Source: Stramonita haemastoma
Lineage: Eukaryota; Mollusca; Gastropoda; Neogastropoda; Muricidae
Length of the DNA: 64,000 nt
Direction of reading: 5' to 3'
Assembly (NCBI GenBank): GCA_030674155.1
Contig: CM060317.1
Location: 44,191,165 to 44,255,164, forward strand
Position 1 is the stretch's first letter. Each line of letters starts with the position of its first letter. The notes beneath the pieces were generated by a model. That model ran no database searches, had not been told where the DNA came from, and saw only the letters and a list, made by a program, of their open reading frames with translations. Positions 1 through 27,000 of the stretch are shown here, piece by piece. A program made the position numbers and the translations under genes.

Positions 1-557
1 GCTAACCTCATTTGTAAAGTATAGGGCAATTGCCTGATTTTTCTTATACAACTTGCCCACTGACAAAATGGCTGATTTTTCTTACAGTTTTGCTCGATTT
101 TGGGGCACATTTATCAAAAAAAAAAGAAAAAAGAAAAAAAAGTGCTTTTCTCTCTGAACTAAACACTAAACTGTTTAGGAAAAATTCTTCAAAGTATACT
201 TAATTGATATTATAAACTACTTGTTGTAGAGTTGACAAAAGTAAACTAGTTGTGGACTTTTCCCCAATGCAACTGTCAGTGGAGCACCTTTTGAGAGTGG
301 ATCATATATGTCTGACAGCTGACATCCTTGTTTCATTTTGATTTTTCACAAGTTCTTCTTTGGTCCAAAAGTGAAGAGATATTCTTTCACAGAATGAGAT
401 CATTAGCTGTTCAGAATTAATTAGGAATGACATCCCTCTGTCTATGTCACAGCGAACGTCATTTATTCCTTGTCGCTAACCTTTGAATGGCCAAGTTTGC
501 ATACAATGTAAGCTGTGCACTACCTTTATGCTTGGCAGTCAACCATCTGCTATTAAG

Positions 558-864
558 CTAACCCTCTTGCATTTGGACTCTCTGAACACAAACTGCCCCT
601 AGATTTCGCATTCCATCACAAAATCAGGTCAGGCACACATGCTCACTGGCCTTTTCCTCCTTCTAAATACATACCAGCAGCTTAAATTACTTCCAGACAC
701 TCAGCGGGGGTTTCTCCTTCTAGCCTGATAGAGGTTAAAATGTGGTAGCAATTAGTGATGGTCACAGTGTGATGGAAATTTACTGTGTGTAAATCCGGGG
801 ATCAGGGCTTAGGGAGGTAATTATTCAATCTCAGCAAATTCCAGATCGGGACTAAGAGGGTTAA
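558..864. mobile_element. Possible small TTAA-type MITE
   Basis: The left end reads CTAACCCTCTTG and the right end AAGAGGGTTAA, which are inverted repeats of about 10 bp. The length is 307 bp and there is no coding capacity. Only the ends support this call. Confidence 0.4.
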
Positions 865-1174
865 GGAAAACGCACACTACTTTGCGCGCAACGCACATGA
901 TTTTTTTTTTAAAATTGAAATAATTATAAAAAATGCGATAACCTTTTGATCAGATTTCAAGACTTTGTTATTCAAGTGCTTCATATTTTTCACAGAACTG
1001 ACCTATCTTTTTTTTTTCTCTTCAGATCTATCAAACAATTATTCTTCCTTCTCAGATCCAATGCTGAAAGTGAAAGCCTCCTATTTTTCTAAAGCTAACT
1101 TCAAATTATTGGCCTGAAATCCTTTGGACTGTCAAGCTCCTGTTGTTAGGAACTCTTGCATGTGTGTGTACATT

Positions 1175-1285
1175 TGAATTTGTTAAAAGTATTAATTGTT
1201 ATTGGTTGCTTGTAAGAATAGGTCAAATACAAGTGCTTTTATTTGTTTTTGCAAGATAGAGCACTATATAAATTCCATTGTTTTC
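1175..1285 (+). mobile_element. CR1/L2-like LINE 3' tail fragment
   Basis: It shares a long near-identical stretch with 33620-33735, the 3' tail of a LINE relic: AAGTGCTTTTATTTG, GCAAGATAGAGCAC and TATAAATTCCAT. The GCACTATATAAATT ending is typical of L2/CR1-type LINE tails. It is a heavily 5'-truncated copy in an RBM45 intron. Confidence 0.6.
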
Positions 1286-1452
1286 CATTTTCTCCCTCTC
1301 AAAGTAGCTCTTTTAAAAACTGATGGAAAGACTTAGTTGTTCCATGAAAGCTTTGACCTGACCAATCAGCCTTTAACAAGTCTTAAGTCAAGTAAAACTT
1401 GCTCAGGATTGGTGGTGTATACATTTATAATGCTGCATGAAATGATAAGAGT

Positions 1453-1453
1453 G

Positions 1454-1487
<34 letters not shown>

Positions 1488-1490
1488 GTG
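1453..1490. repeat. (GT)n microsatellite
   Basis: A direct GT dinucleotide run with a few GC interruptions, about 110 bp upstream of the first RBM45 exon in the window. Confidence 0.95.
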
Positions 1491-1597
1491 CGCGCTCACT
1501 ATGAGTCAGTACTAATGTATCAAAACTATTCTGCTATACAAAAATAGTTTCTAAGTATATCCAGTATTGTTAATAAGTAAATTGTATGCTGTTTCAG

Positions 1598-15485
<13,888 letters not shown>

Positions 15486-15501
15486 GTGTCTGCACACAGG
15501 G

Positions 15502-15507
15502 GTAAGT
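15502..15507 (+). promoter_or_regulatory. Candidate 5' splice site in the RBM45 3' UTR
   Basis: GTAAGT preceded by CACACAGGG lies 16 nt after the RBM45 stop codon. It would create a 3' UTR intron whose junction is too close to the stop to trigger nonsense-mediated decay under the usual 50-55 nt rule. Confidence 0.5.
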
Positions 15508-15668
15508 GGGGTTTGTGGCCTGTGTTTCTGTGTCTTGGCTGCTCAGTTGTGTCCTCTTTTGGAAAACTGCTGGCTACTGTTTTCTGCTGTGATCAGACTA
15601 AAAGTCATATGGAATGACAAGAATAGCCAATAGCTGCAAGATTAGGATGATCTGGTATGTCCTTAGTT

Positions 15669-16085
15669 ATTTTTGTATGCATGTGTTAAATGGACCATAA
15701 CAGCAGACATTGAAAGTAGGATGCAGGCAATGGAGATAAGGTGCTTCCACAAACTTTGTGGTATCTCATATAGACATCACATAACTATCAAGGAAGTAAA
15801 AAATGAGAACTGAAAATGCAATTTGGCCTGCTGACCTAGTGAAAAGATGCAAACTGAAGTGGTACAGGCACATCAGATGAATATCTGGACTGGCCAAGGT
15901 GCCTACAGGAAACGGTACTGGAAGGAAGTCAAAGAGGCAGACAGGGAAAAATAGTGGGAAGACAACATGAGAGAGTGGACTGACCTGGAGTGGAATGGCT
16001 TTCTACAGAAAGCTCAGAACCTGACTGAATGGAAGAAGCTGGTTATACTGTATTTAGTGGTGCCCCAGTGGTCAGCCAGACCACA
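15669..16085 (+). mobile_element. RTE-like LINE C-terminal relic
   Basis: Reading from 15671 gives TITADIESRMQAMEIRCFH and CGISYRHH before a stop, and further on WPADLVKRCKLKWYRHI. This matches the post-RT region of the intact copy at 38738-39990 (ELERRIQAFENKCHRRLL, RRKLMWFGH). Stops and frame changes show it is dead. Confidence 0.7.
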
Positions 16086-16745
16086 GAAGAGGTAACAAGC
16101 AACTGGTCAGCTGTGTTGACTGCCATTGAAGTATATGCGTGTACATGTGTTAGCTCTGACCTATGATATTATAATGTCTGTCTGTCTGTAATCGCAACTG
16201 TGCCATTGTGACCTCTACATGTCTGTTATCTCTGACATTCTGTGTTGATGTCATATCTGATGAGTCTGTATATTATTTTGTAGTGTCGTTGTGGTATCTA
16301 AACATGTGTATTCTTTGTGTCCTTTTTTTTGTTCTTGTTATGTCTTGATATATGTTTATTTTTCAACCTCCATCTCCATTGCCCTACCTACACATGTTAT
16401 GAATGTGTGTGGTTAAATTCATTTAATGTCTTTTCACAAATTGTGATATTAGATGGGGAGGCTGTGTGTGTGTGTGTGTATATATGTGTGAGTGAGTGTG
16501 TTCAATTCGTGTGTGTGTGTGTTTGTGTGTGTGTGTCTAAATTTAAAATCTAATTTTTTTGCGAACGAATGCATGCATGTGAATGTCTCAAATGCAAGTG
16601 CTTTGATTTGTTTGCATTACAAGATTCAATGTTTAAAATTTCCATATATTGATATCATTATGATGTTAAAACACCTGTTTATTATCTCAGGTAGTTTTTA
16701 TCATTGGAACACTTAAGACATATGTTTGGTTTTATTGTTTATATT

Positions 16746-17012
16746 GGAAACAGTATAAAGTTGATTGGCTCCGCTAGTCAAAATCAGGGACATACTTCCT
16801 CCATATGAAGCCTTTTGGTTCCTGTTACCAGCTTTGTATAGGAAACAGTATAGAGTTAATTGGGCTCTGCTAGTCCAAATCAGGGACAAACTTTAATATG
16901 TGGTTCTTGTTACCAGCTAAATGTGGGAAACAAAGAGTTAATTGGCTTCACTAGTCCTAATGAGGGACATATGTCTTTACAAAATGTTGTGGTTCCTGAT
17001 ACCAGCTATATG
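16746..17012. repeat. Three tandem copies of a roughly 90-bp unit
   Basis: Copies start near 16746, 16840 and 16925. They share GGAAACA, GAGTTAATTGG, CTAGTCC, AGGGACA and GGTTCCTGTTACCAGCT. Confidence 0.85.
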
Positions 17013-17574
17013 TCATTTCAGTCTTTTTATCTGCCAGTTTGAAACATACGGAAAAATGGACATTCTTTCGTTGTTGTCAGTCAAAGTTGTGACTGAACTG
17101 CTTTGAACACTGTTCACTGTCAAGACCAAAGGCAGGAAAAATCCTATTTCAGCCTTGATGGCTGGCCAGTCATGGTGCTTAGTGACGTGGGCAGTCTGCT
17201 ATGGAGGGCATTCTGACTGACCAGCGGGATTTGCCCTGTCTTTACCTATCTTCATGCTTTGGGGAGTTTCAGAACAGGTCTTTGGATATTCACAGAGTCC
17301 TTGTGTTTTGAGTTCTTATCCTTCTTCAATACTTAAGACCACATATTTTTTACCCATGTAAGACTGTCATCAGTTTTATGGACATTAGTTAGAGTTAGAG
17401 GATGTCATATTGTTTTGAAAAATCAATGGGTGGTATGATGACCACTAACCAAACATGTTGCGATACTACAAGTGGAAATGCTACAATGCTTTGTTATAAC
17501 AACACACAGACTATTATTATAAAGTTTAGAAAAAGGCTGCTTGTTTAGAACTGAACAATTCTGTTACTTTTTTT

Positions 17575-18870
17575 TTGGGGGGGGGGGGGGGGGGGTTAGT
17601 AGAATGAAGTAGGGAATCCAGAATTATTGCACTTTTTAGCCCTGTTATATTTTTGGACATTTTTGATTGAAGGAAGAAGGAAACCAGAGAGTAGCACAAT
17701 TAATAAACCACTCTTTAGCCCTGTGATATTTTTTTTCATTTTTATAGAATGGAAGGATTGCAAAAGTAACACAATTAACAAAATCCCTTTTTAGCTCTGT
17801 GATATTTAAAAAAATATTTTTCATAGAACAAAGAGATAGCACAATTACAAAATCAATGTTTAACCCTGTGATATTTTATCTGTATTTTAATAGAATAAAG
17901 AATTAGCATAATATAAAATCAGTTTACTAGCCCTGTGATATATTTTTTCTTTTTTAAATATATTGCAGTAGGGAATGCAAAAGTAGCACCATTAACCCCA
18001 AGGCTGCCCCACCCTGGAAATTTTCTGTTGTAAAATGTGCACTATACGCCTACACCCTGAAAATTTCCTTCTGGGGTTATGACGACTTGAAGAAGTTAGC
18101 TGTTAAAGGGAAACCAGTCCAAAATTAATAATCACTCTTCTGTTGCTTGGCAACATCTAGCTGCAGAAACGTGGCAAAACCAATCATTTTTTAGCCCATA
18201 TTTTGTGTTATTTTGCTTGACTGCTTGGACTGTACTTGTTCAAAATGACTAACACTTCTTATTGAACGTATTAATGACTTTACACAGTGAAAGAAGTGGC
18301 AAATGGGGTTTTAGATGAGCCTGACAGTACTGAAAATGATCCTGTATGATTCAGGAGATTGTAAAGATGAAAAAAAACCAAATACGATTGAGATTTTGCC
18401 TCGACTTGTGTGTGACACTATTGAGATGGGAGGGGGGGTACACAGAATAACAGAGAGATGAAGAAAGTGTATTTTCATCTGCTTTTTAAAGAAAAAAAAT
18501 GTAACAAGTTTTGGCATATTTTTGTTAGTGATATATGATGCTCACTACTTAAAGCTTGTCTGAAAGCAATCTATGATATGTATACTGTCATTTGGTAGAA
18601 TATCAGGATTATTCATACGGCAATTTCTGAGTAAAAGGAACATGAACATAGGAAGTAGTATATAAGAATTTTATTCCCTGGCATATAGGGTGCACTCAGG
18701 TGCACTCTTCACTCAGCAGTTAAGAGGTTAATAATCATTTTTTAGCCCTGCAATTTTTTCATCTCTAATAGAATGAATGGAATGCTAAAGTAGCACAATG
18801 ATCAAATCACTTTTTAGCACTGTTGTATTTTTTTAAATTTTGAATGAAATAAAGTTGGAATGCAGAATGA
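17575..18870. repeat. About 75-bp minisatellite interrupted by a MITE
   Basis: Units at 17620-17990 share TTTAGCCCTGTGATATTTT and TAGCACAATTA. The array resumes at 18732-18860 with TTTTTAGCCCTG and AAAGTAGCACAATGA after the inserted element 17992-18731. A poly-G run precedes it (17577-17596). Confidence 0.85.
17992..18731. mobile_element. TTAA-flanked MITE-like element, copy B
   Basis: 740 bp, bounded by TTAACCCCAAGGCTGCCC and GCAGTTAAGAGGTTAA, colinear with copy A (3298-4150). It sits at a TTAA inside the 75-bp array, and neighbouring array units carry the empty target CACAATTAATAAA, showing TTAA duplication on insertion. No coding capacity. Confidence 0.8.
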
Positions 18871-19239
18871 TCTTGTTTTGGCTCTGAGTGGTAGGGCTAT
18901 TTAGCAGAACCCTGTGTCCTTGCTTGGGAAGTGTGTGCAAGGTGCCCAGACAGTGCCTGGGAGGTGCTGGGTGGTGACTGCTGGTATGTGTATGACCTTG
19001 GTCAGTCCTGAAGGGGCAAACAGGTCTGCTCACCACTGTGGTTTTCTTCTGTTGCTAATCTTTGTCATGGGCACCCTGACATCAACCTGGCAGAAAGGAA
19101 GGTTACTTTGTGAAGTGCATTCAGAATCAGAAACTGCATTTAAACTGAAAGTCTGCTGGAAACTAGTTTTGTTACTTGCAGTGATGCAAGAGGATAAGGA
19201 GGGTTACTTCTTAGATTTTATTTAAATCATTTTGTCTCA

Positions 19240-19650
19240 CAGCTAAAGCACTGAGGTTTACCAATGGTCAGATTTTGTGAATGCAACTGTTTTTGCCCAC
19301 TATTAAGGTGGCTTCATTACAACTTCAGGGATGTTGTCTAAGTATGACATTGCATGCATGTGGTTTTTTGGTTTTGTTTTTTTATTTTGTCCATTCCTAC
19401 TGGCATGACATGGCCTACTCTTCCGAAAGGCAGAGTGTTTTTAACACCTGTGCAAGATGTTCTGTTTTACTTTTGTACATACAGGACCTTGGTTTTTTAG
19501 TCTCAACCAAAGGATTTTGGGGGAGTGGAGTCCGTATGGATGTTAACTCCAGGGTAAAATTCCATAATACCGGCGCCACTTAGGTGGCTTGATCCCAGGT
19601 CATCAGATCACAAGTGCAATGCTCTGACCATTTGGCTGTCCCAACCCCCA
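19240..19650 (-). repeat. tRNA-derived SINE (tail B), antisense
   Basis: GGTTTACCAATGGTCAG, TTGCCCACTATTAAGGTGG, GCATGACATGGCCTACTCTT, CAAGATGTTCTG and the reversed tRNA-like end GCTCTGACCATTTGGCTGTCC are all present in order. Confidence 0.78.
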
Positions 19651-20819
19651 GTTAACAGACATGAATATGGCGCATGGTTTTATCTAAACTTGACATAGGT
19701 TTGGCATGTTTGTTCGTTTGATTCTTTGAAATGTGAAGAATGTATGTGACTTTTCGAGAGGAAAGAAGTGGAAGAAAGGTGAAATGACCTGTTGTTTGTG
19801 TGACTGTAAAGCAGTTGATGGATGGAAACCATTTTTCTGTCTTCAGTGGGGACGGTTGTTGACTGGCACGTTTGAGACAGAGGACGACAGATCACTGGAC
19901 AGCCACAAAGAAAGGGTCAGGACATGACATGGCTGACTGACCAACAGTGACTAGGAGGTCCTGAACACTGGGCCTCCTCTCCTCTCCTCTCCTCTCTCCA
20001 GCTGTCCTGCAAACATACTTACTGCGGAAACAAACAGGACAGTCCCCTCCCTAACTGAACTCAAACAATATCCTGACAACATCACCAGACAGGAGCTCAA
20101 AACAGGTGGCACTTGACCCGTCCTCCACTGACTGTGTTTATTGTACCTACCTACTACATTGATGTTGTCACTCTGCTGTTGCCTTTTTTTTTTTAAGTGA
20201 AGAAAAAAAAGCAACAGTTCAGCAGCAGATTGTGCTCCTCCATTTGTGTATCTGTCTTTTCAGTTCTTGTGTTGGCAGTTCATATGGGGGGTGGGGGTGG
20301 GGGTGACTATTGAGCACACATTCTACAGAGTACATGGACTGGTGATGAGATTTGCAAGGTGTAGTTTTGTATCTGAACAGTTGGTCAGGAATATTGTAGG
20401 CAGCCTTGATATGAAAAGATGAAAATTTTATCTTGGGGGGGTGGGGGGCGGGGCGGTGGAGAAAGAAAAGAAATGCATCTTTTCAAAGCATTTGCAGATA
20501 TGGCAGCAAGAAGTTAGAGTAGTGTGTGGTTAAAATAAAGGCGAGTTGTTCAACCTGAACATACTAACAAACTAAGAATGGAGGGATGGGCTGGCCTGTG
20601 TCAAAGAGGGAATAGGTGGGATTTGGGGTGGGTGAAGAAGATTGGTTTTTGTCAGAAGTCAAGTTGTGTGTGTGAAGGGATGATGGATTTATTGTTAGTC
20701 AGAGCTGTTTCTTGCCTAACACATCCTGCAAGGCTGTGGACCAGTTTATTACAGTGACATCATTCACAAGTGTTCACTATCCTACTCTGTACCAGTGGCC
20801 CCATTCTCTTGTACTAATT

Positions 20820-20998
<179 letters not shown>

Positions 20999-21024
20999 AG
21001 TCATATTAGTCAAAATGGCAAACA

Positions 21025-21659
21025 TTAACTCTTATTCCCCAAGGCTGCCCCCTAACACACTGATATAAATTTCCCACAAACACTTGCTAAACTGCGCAAA
21101 ACACGAGCTTACTATTGGCGCCGCTATTGTTGTTTTCTTAAACAGGACTCTTGTGAGATTTGCTGTCTTTGCGATAACTAGATATTGCCGTTTTTGTCTG
21201 CACTTTACTGTGTACAAATTGGTATAGCAAATTATGAATTTTCAAAGTTAGCTAAATAAATCTTGCTTTGGGCAATGGTTAGGATGGCTGCTAAGAGAGG
21301 ATTTGGACTCCAATAGAGCAGATTTAAACACAAATTAAAGGCTTTTTCCTTTGGAAAATTGTTAGACTGATCAAGCAGATGGGGCATAGTTGCCTAGATG
21401 CTGTTCTTTACAAGTTTAATCGAAGGGATCGTGGTAGTCATACTGATAGCAAAAAAAATGTCATGATTCAGGTTTGGGTGGGGGGAGGGGAACTGCATAA
21501 ATGCAAAAGCGCCTGGCCCAGTGTGTACTATATTTATGGCAAAATGCTGGAAATAATATTTCTTGCAGTAAAAGATTGTATAAAGTTGTAAAAATTACTT
21601 CCCTTCACATAAGTTTTCACAATGAATGGATACTGTGACCTCAGGGGAATAAGGGCTAA
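21025..21659. mobile_element. TTAA-type element, copy C (related ends)
   Basis: The left end TTAACTCTTATTCCCCAAGG is an imperfect inverted repeat of the right end CCTCAGGGGAATAAGGGCTAA. The segment CCCCAAGGCTGCCCC also occurs at the left end of copy B. 635 bp, no coding capacity. Confidence 0.65.
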
Positions 21660-22464
21660 AAAAAAAAAAAAAAAGGCTAATACACCTGTACTTCTGCCAT
21701 TGAAAAATAAGAATCATTGCCGCCCTGTCTTCCTGTCCCCCCTCCCCCCTAACAAACATCTGTCTGTGTGAATCTGATATCTGGATTATTGATGAACCTT
21801 GAAAGATGGTAACATAGGGTCTGGATCTTATTGCTGTACCCCAATGGGTGTTCTTTCTTTTTTTTCTCTTTGTTAAGTGGGGTTGAGTTATCGTCTTATC
21901 TGTTCATTTTATTGGTTTATGTTTAATATTTTAATGTTGTAGTTAAGTTTTCCGTAAGGAACTGTGTTAGTGCTGTGACTGGATGTATTGATGTCTGTCT
22001 TGGAAATCAGAATACACATCACTGAGAAGAGGTCGACTTATGAGTGTTCCTGATTTACTGGTGTCACTGTGTTGTCCTGATACAGACATCAACTATAAGT
22101 GATGTTTACGCTGATATAAAAAAAAAGTATTTGTCATAAGTACATCTTATGACTAGTGTTTGTGATAGAAGTCATTGCCCCAAAGACACAAGTTAGTCAT
22201 ATAGGGACTTTGATCAGCCAACATAACAGTATTTGATGGTAAGTCAGTCCCAGACTGGCTGTTTTGGAATGCTGTGCCCAGCAAAGGGTGAAAGGGATCA
22301 ATGGCATACCTGTCTTTTCAGTATGTTTGGGTTGGTGCTAGCAGACTGTGCACAGTAACCAGCTCTGGTTTGTGCTTACAGTCAGAGCATTAGCAGTGGA
22401 AACAGTAGCATAAGCGCTACTGTGCTTGTATCCTTACTGTGCTTGTATCCTTTGTGCTTTTGAA

Positions 22465-23945
22465 ACAGCAAAGTTGACTGAACCCACTATCAGCCAGAAT
22501 TGATGGAACCCACCAACAGCCAAAATTGACTGCAACCCAATAACAGCCTAAATTGACTGCACCCAATAACAGCGACTGCCACCACTAATAGCCAAAATTG
22601 ACAGAACCCACTAACAGCCAAAATTGACAGAACCCACTAACAGCCAAAGTTGACTGAATCCACGAACAACCAAAATTAATGTAACCCACTAACAGTCAAA
22701 GTTGACTGAATCCACGAACAGCCAAAATTAACGTAACCCACTAACAGTCAAAGTGATGACCACTGAATCACTAACAAAGTTGACTGAACCCACGAATAAA
22801 GTTGACTGAACCCACTAACAAAGTTGACTGAATCCACTGACAATGTTGACTGAATCCACTGACAAAGTTGACTGAGCCCACTAACAGCCAAAGTTGACTG
22901 AATCCACTAACATCATTGATGGAACCCACTAACGGCCAGAGTTGACAGAATCCACTAACAGCCAAAATTGGCTGAATCCACTAACAGCCAAAATTGACCA
23001 ACTCCACAACACAAAGTTGACCAAACCCATTGAACAGCTTAAGTTGACTGAAATCCCTAAAGCGCAAGTTGACCAAACTCGCTTATCAGCAAAGCTAGTT
23101 GGCTCCACCAAACAGCAAAGCTAGTTGACTCCACCAAACAGCAAAGCTAGTTGACTCCACCAAACTGCAAAGCTAGTTGACTCCACCAAACAGCAAAGTC
23201 AGTTGACTCCACCAAACAGCAAAGCTAGTTGGCTCCACCAAACAGCAAAGTCAGTTGACTCCACCAAACAGCAAAGTTAGTTGACTCCACCAAACAGCAA
23301 AGCTAGTTGACTCCACCAAACAGCAAAGTGAGTTGACTCCACCAAACAGCAAAGCTAGTTGACTCCACCAAACTGCAAAGCTAGTTGGCTCCACCAAACA
23401 GCAAAGTCAGTTGACTCCACCAAACAGCAAAGCTAGTTGGCTCCACCAAACAGCAAAGTCAGTTGACTCCACCAAACAGCAAAGTTAGTTGACTCCACCA
23501 AACAGCAAAGCTAGTTGACTCCACCAAACAGCAAAGTCAGTTGACTCCACCAAACAGCAAAGTCAGTTGACTCCACCAAACAGCAAAGTTAGTTGACTCC
23601 ACCAAACAGCAAAGCTAGTTGACTCCACCAAACTGCAAAGTTAGTTGACTCCACCAAACAGCAAAGTTAGTTGACTCCACCAAACAGCAAAGTTAGTTGA
23701 CTCCACCAAACAGCAAAGTTAGTTGACTCCACCAAACAGCAAAGTTAGTTGACTCCACCAAACAGCAAAGTTAGTTGACTCCACCAAACAGCAAAGTTAG
23801 TTGACTCCACCAAACAGCAAAGTTAGTTGACTCCACCAAACAGCAAAGTAAGTTGACTCCACCAAACAGCAAAGTTAGTTGACTCCACCAAACAGCAAAA
23901 GTTGACGAACTGAACAGCCAAAGGTGACTCAACCTACCAAACAGT
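22465..23945. repeat. 26-bp minisatellite array with higher-order structure
   Basis: The left part (22465-23060) is degenerate (GCCAAAATTGACTGAACCCA type). The right part (23088-23905) is about 31 near-perfect 26-bp units of type CAAAGTTAGTTGACTCCACC plus AAACAG. Variants (CTA, TCA, TTA, TGA before GTTG; AAACTG; GGC for GAC) fall into two blocks of eight units with nearly the same order, followed by a run of uniform TTA units. Confidence 0.95.
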
Positions 23946-26159
23946 CAAAGTTGTCTCAACCACTGATGTAATTAATTAAATAAATTTTTTAAGCAGCTTG
24001 AACACCTAGAAAAAGATTTTTTTGTAAAAAAAATTTTTATTAGAAACAAGGATGACACAAAGATACACAACTGTTGACCCATGCATACAGATTCACTTGT
24101 GTGTTGACTTTGCACACCTTGAAATGTAAGCGGTTGTTAGTAGATTATGGGTGGAGTTTTTTCAAACTCCTGTTGCAAATTATGTGTAGACATGGCAGTG
24201 CCCTTGTGTTGATTCTATGCTGCGCCATTGTAGGATTGCTGCATACTTTACCTCCTGGGCACAAAAAAATGTTGTGCAATGAGCCCCTTCAGGCGCAAAA
24301 AATAAACAGAGGCCACAAAACTGGGTCCTGTTTGGGATCAGTAGAGATACCAAGACTTGTGCTGTGTAGAGCCTCTTCTATTGCTTACTGGTTGAACACA
24401 GACAGGCCCCTGTGGGCTGCTAGCTCACAGCATGTGTATGTGTCAAAAAGATGTGTATGTGTCAACATGAGCACCATTTTGTTCCTGTTTGGTAGCTTGT
24501 GATGAGGGAAGGAGGAGGGAGAGTACTACTGCAGCATGAGCTAAAGAGAAGGCAGCACAAAAGTGATAGTAGGTGTTTGGAGATTTGAATGACAGGGCAA
24601 AAGGAGACAAGTGTGAATAGCTACAGTTACTGCTGTGAGACTGAAGGTCTCAAACCAGCAAGGGACAGACACTGACAAAACCATTGCTACACACAGACCA
24701 TGATGATCCCCTGTCGAGAGGCAGTACTGACTGGAACCAGATAAAGCAGCCTGTTGTCCTATCCTTGTTTGTATTTTCCCAGTCTTTCTTGTTTTCCCCT
24801 TTCATTTTGGGACCTGGTTTTGGCCTACAAACTAATTGTTTGGGTTTGGCAGCAGAGCCATTCCTTGCTGATGTGCCATGTTCAGGCTATGAGGCAAGGC
24901 TAGAGTAGTCTGTGGAGGTGCCATAGCCCTGAACTGGCACAAGCTTTAAGTCCCATGGTCTGTCATATTAAGGGATGCATCCACCTTAAATTATTTAGCT
25001 CAAGGTCGACGTGATCAGAAAGAGTTCATTTTCTTTTGCGAGTGATGAACTCGATGATGGAAAGTAGTTTAAACAAACAGACCCTTCTGACACAGGAAAT
25101 GTCAGCAAAGGGGTATGTTTGGAATTTCCTGCCTCATCAATGAATCCATGTTGGATTTGTGTGTGCGATTACATATGTACGAGATTCTTTATGTGAGGGA
25201 GCAGGAAGTGGAAAAGAATGGTATCAATGTGCGTGTGTGCATGCGGGCTTGCATGTGCATATGTGCATACACATGTTGCGCAGATGTATATATGTGTTCC
25301 TGCATTTCTTCTCCCTCTTTCCACTCCCTCCACACTCCCATCCCTCCCTTGCAAGCATTGCTACCCACATGAAAAAATTTAGATGTTCTGTTTTAACAGC
25401 GATCTTATAGTAGCCTAAGGACACATAATAGAATGCTCATTGCATGTGTGCGTATTTCAGTTTTATCCTGACCAAACTGTCCAATATACTGTACAGATAT
25501 GCTTAGCATAGAGTCTGCTTTGTGCTGTGAGTAAAAGATAGAAATCCTGTCAGGACACAGCATGTTTTCCACAAACACTGATGTAGCCCCTGGAAGAGGC
25601 AGGCCCTAACATTATTTGTAATGTGACAGAGGAACTGGATCCAAACCCCTTCTGACTTCACACATTTTCCATTTCTACTATGTGACATTCTGTTATGAAT
25701 GGTGTTGACAACTGAAAAGGGATCAGTGTAATATGACAGACCTTTGAAGGACCTATTTTTCTTGGAGGACATTGTCTTTGCACAAACAGAACATTCAAAG
25801 AAAGTCCTGACCCACATGACAAATTTTGGTTTGTAATTCACATCAGTGACTATGAAATGAGACAATAAATAAGCAGAGAAGCCTTGTATGTTCTGAGGAC
25901 AGTGATAAGCCCTCCCCTGACCAGGTAGAGGACTGGTGACTTCCATTGTGCTGATGTAGACCATGAAAGAGTAATGTAAACAGTGTGAAACCTCCAGTAG
26001 ACTATTTTGATATGGTGACATGAACACGTTTAGGGGATAACTGCACTGAGCTCTGCACTTGACTGCCTCCAGAGAATGGAGTAAAATATATTTGTAACAA
26101 TGTTGACTATTTGACGTCAGAACTGACTTGATGGTGGAATGTTTGTGATTAACTGAAAT

Positions 26160-27000
26160 CTTCCTTAAGCTGGGAGCTGTTTGCCAGAGAGCTAAATCCT
26201 GGTGGAACTGAACGACCCAAAGCTGACAGCTGTTTGACAGAGCTAAATCCTTGCGGAACTTTACAAGTCAGTGCAGACAGCTGTTAAACAGAAGAGTTAA
26301 ATCCTACAAAAGCTGTCTGATGAGAGGACTCAGAAAACTGAAGACCCACACATGAACTGCTGACTCACAGCTGTGCACCATGCAATGATGACAAAACGCA
26401 GATCACGCTGTAGGACTCCAAGCTGTTGGCAGCCATGTGATGATAAGACAAACAGACTGTAAGCAGAATGACAAAACGGGGTGCCAGTGGACTGACCTGA
26501 ACATTGTGAATGGAATTAATCAAACTTCAGTGCCATTTGATGACAAAGCAAACATATGAACGAACAGAATGACTCCAAAGTGGCTGCCGTACAAGGAAAG
26601 CATACTGTGAACAGTGACTCAAAATGATAGATCATGCCATTTGATGGTGAGACAAAAACACTGTTACGAGAACAGCATGTTGGGACCAACTTCAGGACAA
26701 GACAGACACAGTGTAACAGAATGACAAAGTGGAAAGTCATTTGCTGACAAGACGAACACATGAGCAGTATGAACCAAAGCTGGGACTCATTTGATGACGA
26801 CAACAAACTTGATGAGGTCTACGTGACTGGATGCTGGGAACCACTTGATGACGACAAGACAAACATGGCGTTAACTGATTGACTCTATGTTTGATGCCTT
26901 CTGATGAACAGACAACACGGACAACTGAATGACTGAGGACTGGAAGCTATGTGATGACGAGACAAACACAAGCTGGAAGCCGTTGACAATCTAACAGACA
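26160..27000. repeat. Degenerate minisatellite
   Basis: Recurring words TTTGATGACGA, GACAAACA, AGAATGACAAA, AGCTGTTTG and GAGCTAAATCCT at irregular spacing of about 60-75 bp suggest an old tandem array. Confidence 0.5.

Larger units (their letters stand above)
1..1597. other. RBM45 intron 5' of the first visible exon; no gene recognised
   Basis: No exon of RRM1 is recognisable here. The stretch holds a possible small MITE (558-864), a CR1/L2-like 3' tail (about 1175-1285) and a (TG)n tract at 1453-1490. Otherwise it is AT-rich intronic sequence. Confidence 0.6.
15510..17590. other. Region downstream of RBM45; repeats only
   Basis: Apart from the LINE relic at 15669-16085, a (GT)n stretch (16460-16540), a possible L2-like tail (16577-16640) and a three-copy repeat (16746-17012), I see no gene. 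If the RBM45 3' UTR is not spliced it would extend into this stretch. Confidence 0.5.

Noticed and set aside
19846..20110. Possible 3' UTR exon after TCTGTCTTCAG
   Set aside because: Only an acceptor-like sequence supports it; no paired donor, motif or nearby poly(A) signal makes it better than chance.
23060..23910. Regular spacing that could suggest a CRISPR array
   Set aside because: The 26-bp units are contiguous with no unique spacers, in a eukaryotic genome; it is a minisatellite.
25503..26027. 174-codon minus-strand open frame
   Set aside because: No domain, signal, splice context or repeat pattern supports it; I found nothing distinguishing it from a chance open frame in intergenic DNA.
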